Of a stretch of 46,592 nucleotides of DNA, positions 32,185-40,420 are shown one piece after another. Origin of the DNA: Hydrogenophaga sp. (GTDB lineage Bacteria > Pseudomonadota > Gammaproteobacteria > Burkholderiales > Burkholderiaceae_C); contig NZ_JAUSOO010000096.1 in NCBI RefSeq assembly GCF_030656115.1, positions 1 to 46,592 of the forward strand. The letters are read 5' to 3'. Within the stretch, counting starts at the first letter, position 1. Every line of letters begins with the position of its first letter. The position numbers and the translations under genes were made by a program. Below the pieces are notes generated by a model. It had not been told where the DNA came from. It was given only the letters and a program-made list of their open reading frames with translations, and made no database searches.

Positions 32185-32838
32185 ATGAAGAACACCAAGA
32201 CCGCCCTGGCCGCCTGCGCGCTGTGCCTCAGCGCCGGCGCCGCGAGCGCCGCCGACACCTCGCCCTGGACCGTTCGCCTTGGCCCGGCCCACGTCGGCTT
32301 CAGCACCCAAGCCGATGTGAGCGTCGGCGGCAACCCGGTGCCCGGCGGCGACGCCTCGGCCAGCGGCAGCACCACGCTGGGCATCGAGCTCGCCTATGAC
32401 GTGTCGGACCGCCTGACCGCCCGCTTCCTGGCCGGCATTCCGCCCGAGACCACGCTCAGCGGCAAGGGCGCCCTGGCCAGCGCCGGCCAGCTGGGCAAGG
32501 TGACCTACGCCCCGGCCGTGTTATCACTCACCTGGAAGCTGCTGGACGACGGCCCGGTGCGCCCCTATGTGGGCGCCGGCATCAACTACACCATCGTCAC
32601 CCGCAACCGCGACGCCTTCATCAAGGACCTCGACACCCGCAGCGCCTGGGGCACGGTGCTGCAGGCCGGCGTGGAGTTCCCCATCGACCCGACCTGGTCG
32701 GTGTCGCTCGACGCGCGAAAGATCTATTTGAAGACCAAGGCGACGGGCGTGCTGCCGGCCTTCGGCGGCGCCCCAACGCGGGCCGATGTGCGACTCAACC
32801 CGCTGGTGGTGTCCCTGTCGGTCGGACGGCGCTTCTGA
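32185..32838 (+). CDS. OmpW-family outer-membrane protein
   Basis: The 217-residue precursor has a signal peptide (MKNTKTALAACALCLSAGA, cleavage after ASA) and OmpW landmarks: the N-terminal FSTQADVSVGGNPVPGGDAS, TLGIELAYDVSDRLTARF, and VGAGINYTIV. It ends in Phe as outer-membrane beta-barrels do. OmpW/AlkL-type eight-strand barrels pass small hydrophobic compounds laterally through the outer membrane, so it could aid entry of toluene or benzene. It lies 22 nt after tmoF with GAGGAGACACC as ribosome site, where TodX/TmoX-type FadL porins occur in other clusters. Confidence 0.88.
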   Translation: MKNTKTALAACALCLSAGAASAADTSPWTVRLGPAHVGFSTQADVSVGGNPVPGGDASASGSTTLGIELAYDVSDRLTARFLAGIPPETTLSGKGALASAGQLGKVTYAPAVLSLTWKLLDDGPVRPYVGAGINYTIVTRNRDAFIKDLDTRSAWGTVLQAGVEFPIDPTWSVSLDARKIYLKTKATGVLPAFGGAPTRADVRLNPLVVSLSVGRRF

Positions 32839-32943
32839 CGCCTGTCGGGCGGCCTTCGCCACGGCCCCAACAAGCGGGTTCAAAGGGCTACCATGACTGC
32901 CCCGCCCAGGTTCACGACCGGACAGAGCGAGAACGGAGACCGC

Positions 32944-33661
32944 ATGACCCCCCACCTGAAGTGGCGCGCTGTGCCGAAGCGATCTGGTCGGCGCGCCAGG
33001 CCGGGCGCACGCTCGACGCCGAGGCCACCATCGGCTCGCCCGAACTCGCCACCGCCTACGCCATCCAGCGCGCACTGCTCGCCCTGCGCATTGCCGCCGG
33101 TGAACGGGTGATCGGGTGGAAGCTGGGCTACACGGCCCAGGTGATGCACCGCCAGATGGGCATTGACCGGCCCAACGTCGGCCCGCTGACCGACTGGATG
33201 CTGCTCGGTTCGGACGACGCGGTATCCGACCGCCTGGTGCAGCCGCGCGTGGAACCCGAGATCGGGCTGCGCCTGCACACCGCCCTCGACGCGCGGCTCG
33301 CGCCCGTCGACCGCCACACCGTAGCCGCCGCCGTGGAAGGTGCGTACGCCTGCCTCGAAGTCGTGCACTCGACCTGGACCTGATGGCGCTCGACACCGTG
33401 GCGGTGCGCCTGAGCGACGGCCACCGCACGCTGGGCCAGGGCGTGGGCGCTGACGCGGATGACCACCCACTGGACGCGGTGGCGCGGCTGGCGCGGGAAC
33501 TGGCTGTTTTTGGTCAACGGCTGGAAGCGGGTGATCTGGTGATCACGGGTGGACTGACGGCGGCTTGTGCGCTGGGGGTGGGTGGACGGTTGGTGGGGGT
33601 GTTTTCGTGCGGCAACGCCCGAGCGCAGGAAGTGACGGTGCGTCGGCGCGCGGCATCCTGA
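32944..33661 (+). pseudogene. Broken second copy of the hydratase-family gene at 23116
   Basis: The region repeats the gene at 23116 with very high DNA similarity but is disrupted twice. Near the start one base fewer than in the intact copy puts the ATG at 32944 out of frame with the body, which can be read only from a GTG at 32961. After LEVVHSTWT an 88-bp stretch is missing relative to the intact gene; the joint falls on a shared GGACC, and 88 is not a multiple of three, so the remainder (33383-33661) is in another frame. The lost part follows the third metal-ligand glutamate. It is very unlikely to give an active enzyme. Confidence 0.85.
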
Positions 33662-33693
33662 TCCAAGCTCTCGACCCAAACCGAGATAAGTGT

Positions 33694-33764
33694 TTTCGTT
33701 GTCTTGACGATGTTTTCAAACCTGATTTCGTTGTGATAAAAACAAATCCACCTATAATATTGTC
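33694..33764 (+). promoter_or_regulatory. AT-rich hipBA promoter with direct repeats
   Basis: A perfect TATAAT (33753-33758) lies 16 bases after TTGTGA (33731-33736). The hipB ATG at 33765 falls about where transcription should start, so the mRNA would be leaderless. TTTCGTTGT occurs twice, at 33694-33702 and 33726-33734, 32 bp (three turns) apart; the second copy overlaps the -35 element, as an autorepressor site would. The stretch is distinctly AT-rich compared with its surroundings. Confidence 0.65.
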
Positions 33765-34091
33765 ATGCTTCGCGCCACCCCTGCCCCCCGCAGCACCCCA
33801 CCCGCCCGCTCTGCCCCCGTGATGGTGAGCGGCGCGCTGCAAGACCTGGGCGTGAGGCTCACGCTGGCCCGCAAACTGCGCGGGCTGACGCAGGAACAGC
33901 TGGGCCATCTGGCCGACGTCTCCACGTCCACCGTCCGCGCCCTGGAAGCCGGCGCCGAAGGCGTGGCCATGGCCAACTTCTTGAAGGTGCTCCAGGCCCT
34001 GGGTCTGCTGGGCCAGGTGGGTCAACTGCTCGATCCGCGCCACGACCCCGAAACCCTGGCCTACGCCGAACGCCAACTGAGGGGGCCATGA
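33765..34091 (+). CDS. hipB: HipB-like antitoxin, XRE-family DNA-binding protein
   Basis: The 108-residue protein has an XRE-type HTH (LGVRLTLARKLRGLTQEQLG, then STSTVRALEAG) followed by MANFLKVLQALGL, the pattern of HipB-like antitoxins. The first 19 residues are Pro/Ala-rich; a second ATG at 33822 would remove them, but neither start has a ribosome site, and the first sits on the predicted transcription start. Its stop overlaps the hipA start as ATGA. It should neutralise HipA and repress the operon. Confidence 0.85.
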   Translation: MLRATPAPRSTPPARSAPVMVSGALQDLGVRLTLARKLRGLTQEQLGHLADVSTSTVRALEAGAEGVAMANFLKVLQALGLLGQVGQLLDPRHDPETLAYAERQLRGP

Positions 34092-35431
34092 CGGTGGTCA
34101 CGCCGGTCTGGGTCTGGCTGCCAGGGCGCGACGAACCGACCCGTGCGGGCGAACTGGTCCACGGCGTCGGCGCGCGCTTCGTCTACCGCCCGGACTTCAT
34201 CCAGACCGAAGGCGCGCAGGCGCTGGACCCGGTGGAACTGCGGCTGTCGCGCTCGTCCCGGGGCACCGCCGTGCTCGGTGCCGACGGCCTGCCCGGCGTG
34301 GTGCGCGATGCCAAGCCCGCCGGTTACGGCGAAGACCGCCTCAAGGCCATTCACGGCGACCACCTGGACGCGCTGCAGCTGCTGGAACGCGGCGTGCCCG
34401 ACGGCGTGGGCGCCATCGAGGCCTGCCACGACATCGAACGCAAACTGCAGTGGCGCCCCAAAAGCCTGGACGACCTGCAGCAGCTCACGCAGGAGTTGGA
34501 TGCCCACGAACCCGCCAGCCGCGCCCTGCGCCGCCTCAACCACGATCTGGACACCAGCGCCGGCGGTGAACGCCCCAAGGCCACGCTGGTGCATGAAGGG
34601 CAGCTGTGGCTGGTAAAGATGCAGGCCCGCGGTGACCGGCCCGCCATGCCCGCGCGCGAATTCGTCACCATGCGCCTGGCCGAACAGGCCGGCCTGCACG
34701 TGGCCGGCGTGAAGCTGCACACCTTTGGCGCGCACCAGGTGTTGATGGTCCGCCGCTTTGACCGCGACGGTGACCCCTTCAAGCCCACGCGAAAGCTCTA
34801 CGCCAGCGCCCACACCGCCCTGCGCCTGCGGCTGGACGCCACGCGGGGCGACCCGGAACGTTCGTACCTGGCCCTGGCCGACCGCCTGCGCATCTGGACC
34901 CGCCCCACGGCGCCCGACCGTGCAGCCGACCACGCCGAGCGCCTGCAAGCGCAACTGGCCGAGCTGTGGAAACGCATGGCCTTCAACGCCCTGGTCGGCA
35001 ACACCGACGACCACGCCCGCAACACCGGGCTGCTGTACGACCGCGTGAGCGATGACGCCGAAGACAGCCACCGCATGGCCTGGGGCCTCTCGCCCGCCTT
35101 CGACATCACCCCCAACCTGACAAGCCCGCCCCGCCCGATCGAAGAAGGCCCCCTGCTGCTGCTCGCCACGGGCACCGATGGCCGTTGCGGCACCGGCATC
35201 GCGCGGCTTGCCGACGCCGCGAAACGCATGGGCCTGGACCGCGACGAAGCCATGCAATGGCTGACGGACACCGCCGGGCTGGTGGCGCAGCGCTGGGAAC
35301 CTCTGCTGCGCGAAGCGGCTGCGCCCATCACCGAAGACCCGGCGCGCATGGACCGGCTGGTGGACGATGTTCGGGCTTCGTTTGCTTATGCGGAGTGGGT
35401 AGCAGCGTCGGCGACGGAATTTGACAGGTAG
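34088..35431 (+). CDS. hipA: HipA-like serine/threonine kinase toxin
   Basis: The 447-residue kinase has an N-terminal HipA subdomain, a glycine-rich loop around S157 (TSAGGERPKATL), a catalytic segment NTDDHARN (305-312) and a metal-binding aspartate in SPAFDITP (D338). These match the E. coli HipA plan, including a serine at the position of the autophosphorylated Ser150. HipA kinases phosphorylate aminoacyl-tRNA synthetases and cause dormancy; the target here is unknown. All catalytic residues are present, so the toxin looks functional. It is transcribed with hipB and lies between the toluene and DhaK clusters. Confidence 0.9.
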   Translation: MTVVTPVWVWLPGRDEPTRAGELVHGVGARFVYRPDFIQTEGAQALDPVELRLSRSSRGTAVLGADGLPGVVRDAKPAGYGEDRLKAIHGDHLDALQLLERGVPDGVGAIEACHDIERKLQWRPKSLDDLQQLTQELDAHEPASRALRRLNHDLDTSAGGERPKATLVHEGQLWLVKMQARGDRPAMPAREFVTMRLAEQAGLHVAGVKLHTFGAHQVLMVRRFDRDGDPFKPTRKLYASAHTALRLRLDATRGDPERSYLALADRLRIWTRPTAPDRAADHAERLQAQLAELWKRMAFNALVGNTDDHARNTGLLYDRVSDDAEDSHRMAWGLSPAFDITPNLTSPPRPIEEGPLLLLATGTDGRCGTGIARLADAAKRMGLDRDEAMQWLTDTAGLVAQRWEPLLREAAAPITEDPARMDRLVDDVRASFAYAEWVAASATEFDR

Positions 35432-35449
35432 GGTCAGGAAACTGGAAGA

Positions 35450-35477
35450 CCAGCCGGGCGGGAAACCAGACGGCTGG
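35450..35477. terminator. Hairpin between convergent hipA and binding-protein genes
   Basis: CCAGCCG (35450-35456) pairs perfectly with CGGCTGG (35471-35477) in the 62-nt gap between the two converging genes. Position suggests a bidirectional terminator; there is no T-run. Confidence 0.35.
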
Positions 35478-35493
35478 GCACCAAAAGGATGCG

Positions 35494-36636
35494 CTATCGG
35501 ATGAAGCGCAGTTCTCGGTTGATCGTGGCCAGCTCGATGAACCGAGAGGCGGTGCGGGGACCAGACTCCAGGGCGAGCCGGAAGCCACCCAGCTCGACGG
35601 GAGCAGCGTTCTGAAACGCCAGTATCAATGTCGAGGCTTGAAGTGAACCGCCTGTTTGCTGAGCCACATGGGTCAGCCAGCGGGCGGCCAGGTAGCCCTC
35701 GGCAGACGCGAAGTCGGGCTCGATGGCGTGGCGCTGCGCAAACAAGAGGAAGTCTCCTGTGACGCGCCTGGCGCGTGACCAAGGATAGGGAACCGTCTGG
35801 ACAAAGTTCACGCCCACCGCGCGGGTCATGATGCTTTCGATCAGCCGGCTGGCGTCAACCGTGGACAGGGCATAGAAAGCACCCCCGTAGCCCGCCGCCC
35901 GCGCCCCCTGAATGAAAGCGCCAGAAACAGCATGGTTGCACGCTAGGACAATCGCCTCGGATGGAGACTGGGTCAGCTTCTCCACCGCTTGGGGCACGTC
36001 GTCGTCCAGACGCGCCATGGACACGGAACGATGGATCGGGATGCCCGAACGCTGGCAGGCCTCCTCAAAGCTGCGTCGGATCGAGAAGCCCTGCGCGTTG
36101 TAGTCAAAGACCAGGTGAATGCGCTGGTATCCGATCGTGGCCCCGTGCTTCACCACCTGGTGCACCTCATCGTGGTGGCTCGGGCGCATCAGAAAGGTCG
36201 TTCGCAGCGACGCCTCGCGGATCGCGCTGGAACCGGTCACGGCCGCCACGAATGGCACGCCTTCCCCGTCGGCAATGCGCGCGCACGACAGGCTGGCGCT
36301 GGCCCCCATGAACCCGAACAGCGCCTGAGCGCCGTGCTCGGCGATCAGCAACTTGGCGTTGACCTCTCCTTGCTCCACCCAACCGGCATCGTCCAGGCTC
36401 TGCAAGCGCAGCGATCGTCCGGCGACACCCCCACGCTCATTGACCTCTTTCAGCCAGGCCAGCACGCCCCGGTTGAACTGCTGGGTCGTCTTGGCCAGCT
36501 CCCCGGACAACGGCGCCGATTGACCCAAGACGATTTCGCCGGAAAGCGCCGTCTCGGCCGCCGACACGCTGGCACATGCTGAAGCCACAAGACCTCCGGC
36601 CAACCCTTGCAACACCAGGCGACGATCCGGCGACAT
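35494..36636 (-). CDS. LivK-type ABC substrate-binding protein linked to dhaK
   Basis: The 380-residue precursor starts MSPDRRLVLQGLAGGLVASA with cleavage near VSAAE; the RR followed by hydrophobic residues is compatible with Tat export. The mature protein begins IVLGQSAPLSGELAKTTQQF and shows LIAEHGAQALFGFMGASAS, typical of type I binding proteins of the HAAT family. It is distantly related in fold to the orphan at 21595. It starts 3 nt after dhaK, at the end of the glycerol/DHA operon, although that operon already has its own type II binding protein. No LIV-type permease is present. It may be a periplasmic sensor or serve a distant transporter. Confidence 0.78.
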   Translation of the reverse strand: MSPDRRLVLQGLAGGLVASACASVSAAETALSGEIVLGQSAPLSGELAKTTQQFNRGVLAWLKEVNERGGVAGRSLRLQSLDDAGWVEQGEVNAKLLIAEHGAQALFGFMGASASLSCARIADGEGVPFVAAVTGSSAIREASLRTTFLMRPSHHDEVHQVVKHGATIGYQRIHLVFDYNAQGFSIRRSFEEACQRSGIPIHRSVSMARLDDDVPQAVEKLTQSPSEAIVLACNHAVSGAFIQGARAAGYGGAFYALSTVDASRLIESIMTRAVGVNFVQTVPYPWSRARRVTGDFLLFAQRHAIEPDFASAEGYLAARWLTHVAQQTGGSLQASTLILAFQNAAPVELGGFRLALESGPRTASRFIELATINRELRFIR

Positions 36637-36639
36637 GGT

Positions 36640-37626
36640 TCAGTTCCAGCGCAGGCTGGCGGTGCGCACAGGGGCGTCCCAAAGACGCAGCAGCTCGGAG
36701 TCCATCACCGTCACGGTGAGCGAGGCCCCGGCCATGTCAAGCGCGGTGGTGTGGTTGCCCACCAGCGAGCGCACCACCTTCAGACCGCGTGCAGCGAGCG
36801 TCTGGCCCGCGCAATGGTGCAGCAGGTACAGCTCCATCAGCGGTGTGGCACCGAAACCGTTCACATGCAGCAGCACCTCGGCGCCCGGCTCGGGCTTCAG
36901 GTCGGTGAGGATGCACTCGAGCAGTTCGTCCACGATGGACTGGGCGGGACGCACCGGCTCACGGCGGCGGCCTGGCTCGCCGTGGATGCCCACGCCGAAC
37001 TCCATTTCGTCGTCGCCAATGTCGAAGGTGGCGCGCCCGGCGGCGGGCACGGTGCAACTGGTGAAGGCCACACCCATGGAGGCGGTGGCGCGGTTCACGC
37101 GGTCGCCCATGGCCTTGCATTGCGCCAGGTTGAGCCCCGCCTCGGCGGCAGCGCCGACGATTTTCTCGACCACCAGCGTGCCGGCCACGCCACGTCGCCC
37201 GGTGGTGTGGGTGGAGTTCTGAACCGCCACATCGTCGTTCACGATCACGGTGGCGTTTTCAATGTCCAGCATTTCGGAAGCCATCTGGAAGTTCATCGAG
37301 TCGCCCGCGTAGTTCTTCACGATGAACAGCACACCGGCGCCGGTGTGCACCGCCTCGGCGGCGGCCAACATCTGGTCGGGTGTGGGCGAGGTGAAGACCT
37401 GCCCGGTGCAGGCCGCATCCAGCATGCCCTGGCCCACATAGCCCGTGTGCAGCGGTTCGTGCCCGGTACCGCCGCCGGAGATCAGCGCCACCTTGTCAGG
37501 TTTGAGTTCTGCACGGCGCACGAAGGTCGGGTCGAAATGCACGGTGAGGATGTCGGCGTGCGCGGCCTGAAGCCCGCTGAGCGATTCCCGCAGCACCGCA
37601 TCCACGTGGTTGATGAATTTTTTCAT
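36640..37626 (-). CDS. dhaK: Dihydroxyacetone kinase subunit DhaK, copy 1
   Basis: The 328-residue subunit binds dihydroxyacetone (or a related ketose) covalently through a histidine, H215 (GVGIHGEPG). H56 (GTGHEP) and D109 of the active site are also present. It requires DhaL for phosphoryl transfer, and dhaL lies immediately upstream in the operon (16 nt gap). No PTS-type DhaM is seen, so ATP-dependent action is likely but unproven. AGGAGACCGATC precedes the ATG. Placement after a polyol-type ABC transporter suggests phosphorylation of the imported triose or a C4 ketose. Confidence 0.92.
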   Translation of the reverse strand: MKKFINHVDAVLRESLSGLQAAHADILTVHFDPTFVRRAELKPDKVALISGGGTGHEPLHTGYVGQGMLDAACTGQVFTSPTPDQMLAAAEAVHTGAGVLFIVKNYAGDSMNFQMASEMLDIENATVIVNDDVAVQNSTHTTGRRGVAGTLVVEKIVGAAAEAGLNLAQCKAMGDRVNRATASMGVAFTSCTVPAAGRATFDIGDDEMEFGVGIHGEPGRRREPVRPAQSIVDELLECILTDLKPEPGAEVLLHVNGFGATPLMELYLLHHCAGQTLAARGLKVVRSLVGNHTTALDMAGASLTVTVMDSELLRLWDAPVRTASLRWN

Positions 37627-37642
37627 GATCGGTCTCCTGGAT

Positions 37643-38272
37643 TCAGCGGCTGGTCATGAGGTCGCACACGGCGTGGATCGCGACTTCGCAGGTCTTGGAG
37701 CCGGGGTCGATGTGGCCGATGGCGCGGTCACCCAGAAAGTGCGCGCGCCCTTTGGTAGCGATCATGTCGCGCGTGGCCTGCATGCCCTGCGTGGCCTCGA
37801 GCTTGGCGGCCGCGCACAGGTCGGCGAGCGAGGCGCCTTCCTCACTCATCCGCAGCAGCAGACGCGACACAGGAATCAGCGTGTCGAGCATGGTCTTCTC
37901 GCCCAGATCGGCCTTCCCGCGCGACTTGATGGCGTCTACACCGGCCATGAACGCCGCCGCGAACTGAGCCCGGTCGGGTTCGTCGATGCCCTTGAGCGAG
38001 GAGGCCATGCTCAGGAAGAAGCTGGAGATCAGCGGACCGGAGGCACCGCCGATGGTCGACAGCAACTTCATGCCGATGCGGTTGAGCGCATCCGACGGGG
38101 CCAACCCTTGCAACGAGGGCGACAACTCGACCATGACCTCGCAGCCCCGGCGCACGTTGATGAAGTGATCGCCGTCGCCGATGGCACGGTCCAGCTCTTC
38201 AATGTCCGGTTCGCGGCGCAGCACCGAGGCCTGCACGGCGGTGATCGATTGGAGGATGTCTTGGGTGTTCAT
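37643..38272 (-). CDS. dhaL: Dihydroxyacetone kinase subunit DhaL
   Basis: The 209-residue nucleotide-binding subunit has the Asp cluster that holds Mg-ADP/ATP in DRAIGDGDHFINVRRG and the glycine-rich loop SLQGLAPSDALNRIGMKLLS. It partners DhaK. Downstream conserved blocks GGASGPLISSFFLSM and GKADLGEKTMLDTLIP are intact. It lies 12 nt after the ABC ATPase gene, within one transcript. Confidence 0.92.
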   Translation of the reverse strand: MNTQDILQSITAVQASVLRREPDIEELDRAIGDGDHFINVRRGCEVMVELSPSLQGLAPSDALNRIGMKLLSTIGGASGPLISSFFLSMASSLKGIDEPDRAQFAAAFMAGVDAIKSRGKADLGEKTMLDTLIPVSRLLLRMSEEGASLADLCAAAKLEATQGMQATRDMIATKGRAHFLGDRAIGHIDPGSKTCEVAIHAVCDLMTSR

Positions 38273-38284
38273 GGGGGAGTCCTT

Positions 38285-39319
38285 TCAATGGGATGGGCGG
38301 TGCGCGGGGAGCGGGTCCATGCGCTGTCCCTTGACGTCGAAGTACAGGCAGCGGGCAGGCTCGCAGTGGATGGTTACCGTGTCACCCGGATGGAAAACAG
38401 CTTCGGGAGCGGTGTGCACGTGGATTTCAATGCCGTCGCGCTCAACCACCATCTCGTGCTTGAGCAGCGAGGCCTCGATCACACGGCAGACCAAAGCGCC
38501 ATCGCCGGCGACGACCTGTACGTCTTCGGGGCGAATGGCGGCGTGCACGGCACCGCGCGGCGACCGAAAGCCGGTCCAGTTCGCTGGCAAGGCATTGATG
38601 ACCGGCGAGCCCAGGCGCTGCGCCACCTGCAGCGTGGCCGGTTGTTCGTAGACCTCGATCGGTGTGCCGACCTGTTGGATCTTTCCCGCTTCCAGGATGC
38701 CGATGCGGTCGGCCAGCGTGGTGGCTTCGACCTGATCGTGTGTGACATAGATGACCGTGGATCCGGTGCGTTTCTGGATGCGCTTGAGTTCAACCCGCAG
38801 CTCTTCGCGCAAGCGTGCGTCGAGGGAAGACAGCGGCTCGTCCATCAGAAACACCTTGGGCGAACGCACCAGCGCTCGGCCGATGGCCACGCGCTGCATT
38901 TCGCCGCCCGACAGGGCCGTGGCCTTGCGATCCAGTTTGGATTCGATGTGCAGCAACGTGGCCACCTCGTGCACGCGCTCTCGGATCTGCGCTTCGGGTG
39001 TCTTGCGCATCGGCGAGCGCAGCGGAAAGGCGATGTTGTCGTACACGCTCAGGTGCGGATAGAGCGAGTACTGCTGGAAGACGAAGGCACAGTCGCGTGC
39101 CGCCGGGAATCGGCCAGAGATGTCCTGCCCGTCCATGGTGATCTGCCCGGCGTCGGGTTGCTCCAGCCCGGCGATGAGCCGCAGGGTGGTGCTTTTGCCC
39201 GCACCGCTGGGGCCGAGCAGCACGAAAAATTCGCTGTCGTTCACGGCCAGGTCGAGGCCCTCGACGGCGGTGGTGGCGCCGAAGCGCTTGGTCATGCCTT
39301 GTATCGAAATGCTAGCCAT
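38285..39319 (-). CDS. glpS: ABC transporter ATP-binding protein, GlpS/UgpC-like
   Basis: The 344-residue ATPase has Walker A GPSGAGKSTT, signature LSGGEMQR, Walker B VFLMDEPLSSLD and the regulatory MalK/UgpC C-terminal domain (TOBE, AIRPEDVQVV). Together with the next ATPase it forms a heterodimer, as in the rhizobial glycerol importer GlpSTPQUV, rather than the homodimer of most CUT1 systems. It overlaps the second ATPase gene by 8 nt. The glp name is assigned by operon composition. Confidence 0.8.
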   Translation of the reverse strand: MASISIQGMTKRFGATTAVEGLDLAVNDSEFFVLLGPSGAGKSTTLRLIAGLEQPDAGQITMDGQDISGRFPAARDCAFVFQQYSLYPHLSVYDNIAFPLRSPMRKTPEAQIRERVHEVATLLHIESKLDRKATALSGGEMQRVAIGRALVRSPKVFLMDEPLSSLDARLREELRVELKRIQKRTGSTVIYVTHDQVEATTLADRIGILEAGKIQQVGTPIEVYEQPATLQVAQRLGSPVINALPANWTGFRSPRGAVHAAIRPEDVQVVAGDGALVCRVIEASLLKHEMVVERDGIEIHVHTAPEAVFHPGDTVTIHCEPARCLYFDVKGQRMDPLPAHRPSH

Positions 39320-40415
39320 GAGACATGCCCTGCTGGTGGTGGGAGGTGGTGGCGCTGGCGAGCAGCAACTCGGTCTCCTGGTTGAACATCACGATGCGCT
39401 CGGTCTGGAAACCCAGACCCACATGGCAGCCCACCGCCGGCACGGCGCCTTTGGGCGCCACGGCCTTGATGCGGCCGGCGCTGGTCATCACTTCGGTGAT
39501 CCAGTGCGAGCCGAAATATTCGACGTGTGCGACCTCGCCCCGCACCGGGCCGTGGTCGCTCAGGCGGATGTGCTCGGGGCGGATACCGAGCACCGTTTTC
39601 GAACACGCCTCGTTCAGGCGCGGCACTTCGATGGACGCGCCAGCCACAGTGACCTCGTCTCTGCCCTGTAGCACCACCTCGTTGATCGGCACGAAGTTCA
39701 TGGGCGGGCGCCCGATGAAGCTGGCCACGAACATGCAGCTGGGGAAGTGGTAGATGCCTTCGGGCGTGTCGGCCTGCAAAATCTCGCCCCGGTTCATCAC
39801 CACGATGTGGTCGGCCAGCGCCATGGCCTCGTTCTGGTCGTGCGTGACGAACACGGTGGTCGTCTTCAGGCGGTCGTGCAGCTTGCGCAGCTCCACGCAC
39901 ATGAGCTCGCGGAACTCGGCATCCAGCGTGCCCAAGGGCTCGTCCATCAGGAAGGCCTTGGGCTTGCGCACGATGGCGCGGCCCAGCGCCACGCGCTGGC
40001 GGTCACCGCCCGAGAGGCCGCCGACGCGGGCGTTCATCAGGTGCTCGATGCGCAGGATCGCCGCCACCTCGTCCAGGCGCTTGCCGATCTCGGCTTTGGG
40101 CAGGCCTTCGTTCTTCAGCGGAAACGCCAGGTTCTCGCGCACGTTGAAGTGCGGGTAGAGCGCAAACAACTGGAACACCATCGCCACGTCGCGCTCGCGC
40201 GGCCGCCGGTAGGTGACATCGTCCTGGTCGATCAGGATCTGGCCGCCGGTGGGGAATTCGAGCCCGGCGATCATGCGCAGGGTGGTGGTTTTGCCGCAGC
40301 CGCTGGGGCCGAGCAAGACGACGAACTTGCCGTCTTCCAGGATCAGCGACGAGTTCTTGACCGCCGTGAAGTCGCTGAACGTCTTCTGCAGGTTCTTGAT
40401 CTGTATCTGGGCCAT
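39312..40415 (-). CDS. glpT: ABC transporter ATP-binding protein, GlpT/UgpC-like
   Basis: The 367-residue ATPase has Walker A GPSGCGKTTTLRMIAG, signature LSGGDRQRVALGRAIV and Walker B AFLMDEPLGTLD, with a MalK-like C-terminal domain (LGIRPEHIRLSD). It is a paralogue of the adjacent ATPase. The ATG at 40415 gives the family N-terminus MAQIQIKNLQKTF; longer in-frame starts would run through the small membrane gene and the permease. Do not confuse this glpT with the unrelated glycerol-3-phosphate antiporter. Confidence 0.8.
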   Translation of the reverse strand: MAQIQIKNLQKTFSDFTAVKNSSLILEDGKFVVLLGPSGCGKTTTLRMIAGLEFPTGGQILIDQDDVTYRRPRERDVAMVFQLFALYPHFNVRENLAFPLKNEGLPKAEIGKRLDEVAAILRIEHLMNARVGGLSGGDRQRVALGRAIVRKPKAFLMDEPLGTLDAEFRELMCVELRKLHDRLKTTTVFVTHDQNEAMALADHIVVMNRGEILQADTPEGIYHFPSCMFVASFIGRPPMNFVPINEVVLQGRDEVTVAGASIEVPRLNEACSKTVLGIRPEHIRLSDHGPVRGEVAHVEYFGSHWITEVMTSAGRIKAVAPKGAVPAVGCHVGLGFQTERIVMFNQETELLLASATTSHHQQGMSHG

Positions 40416-40420
40416 GGTGT

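Noticed and set aside
32893..33111. Short plus-strand frame before and across the broken hydratase copy
   Set aside because: It reads the duplicated hydratase DNA in the wrong frame; it is a by-product of the frameshift near 32944.
37610..39385. 591-codon plus-strand open frame over dhaL and the first ATPase
   Set aside because: It is antisense to DhaL and an ABC ATPase with full Walker motifs; no plausible product.
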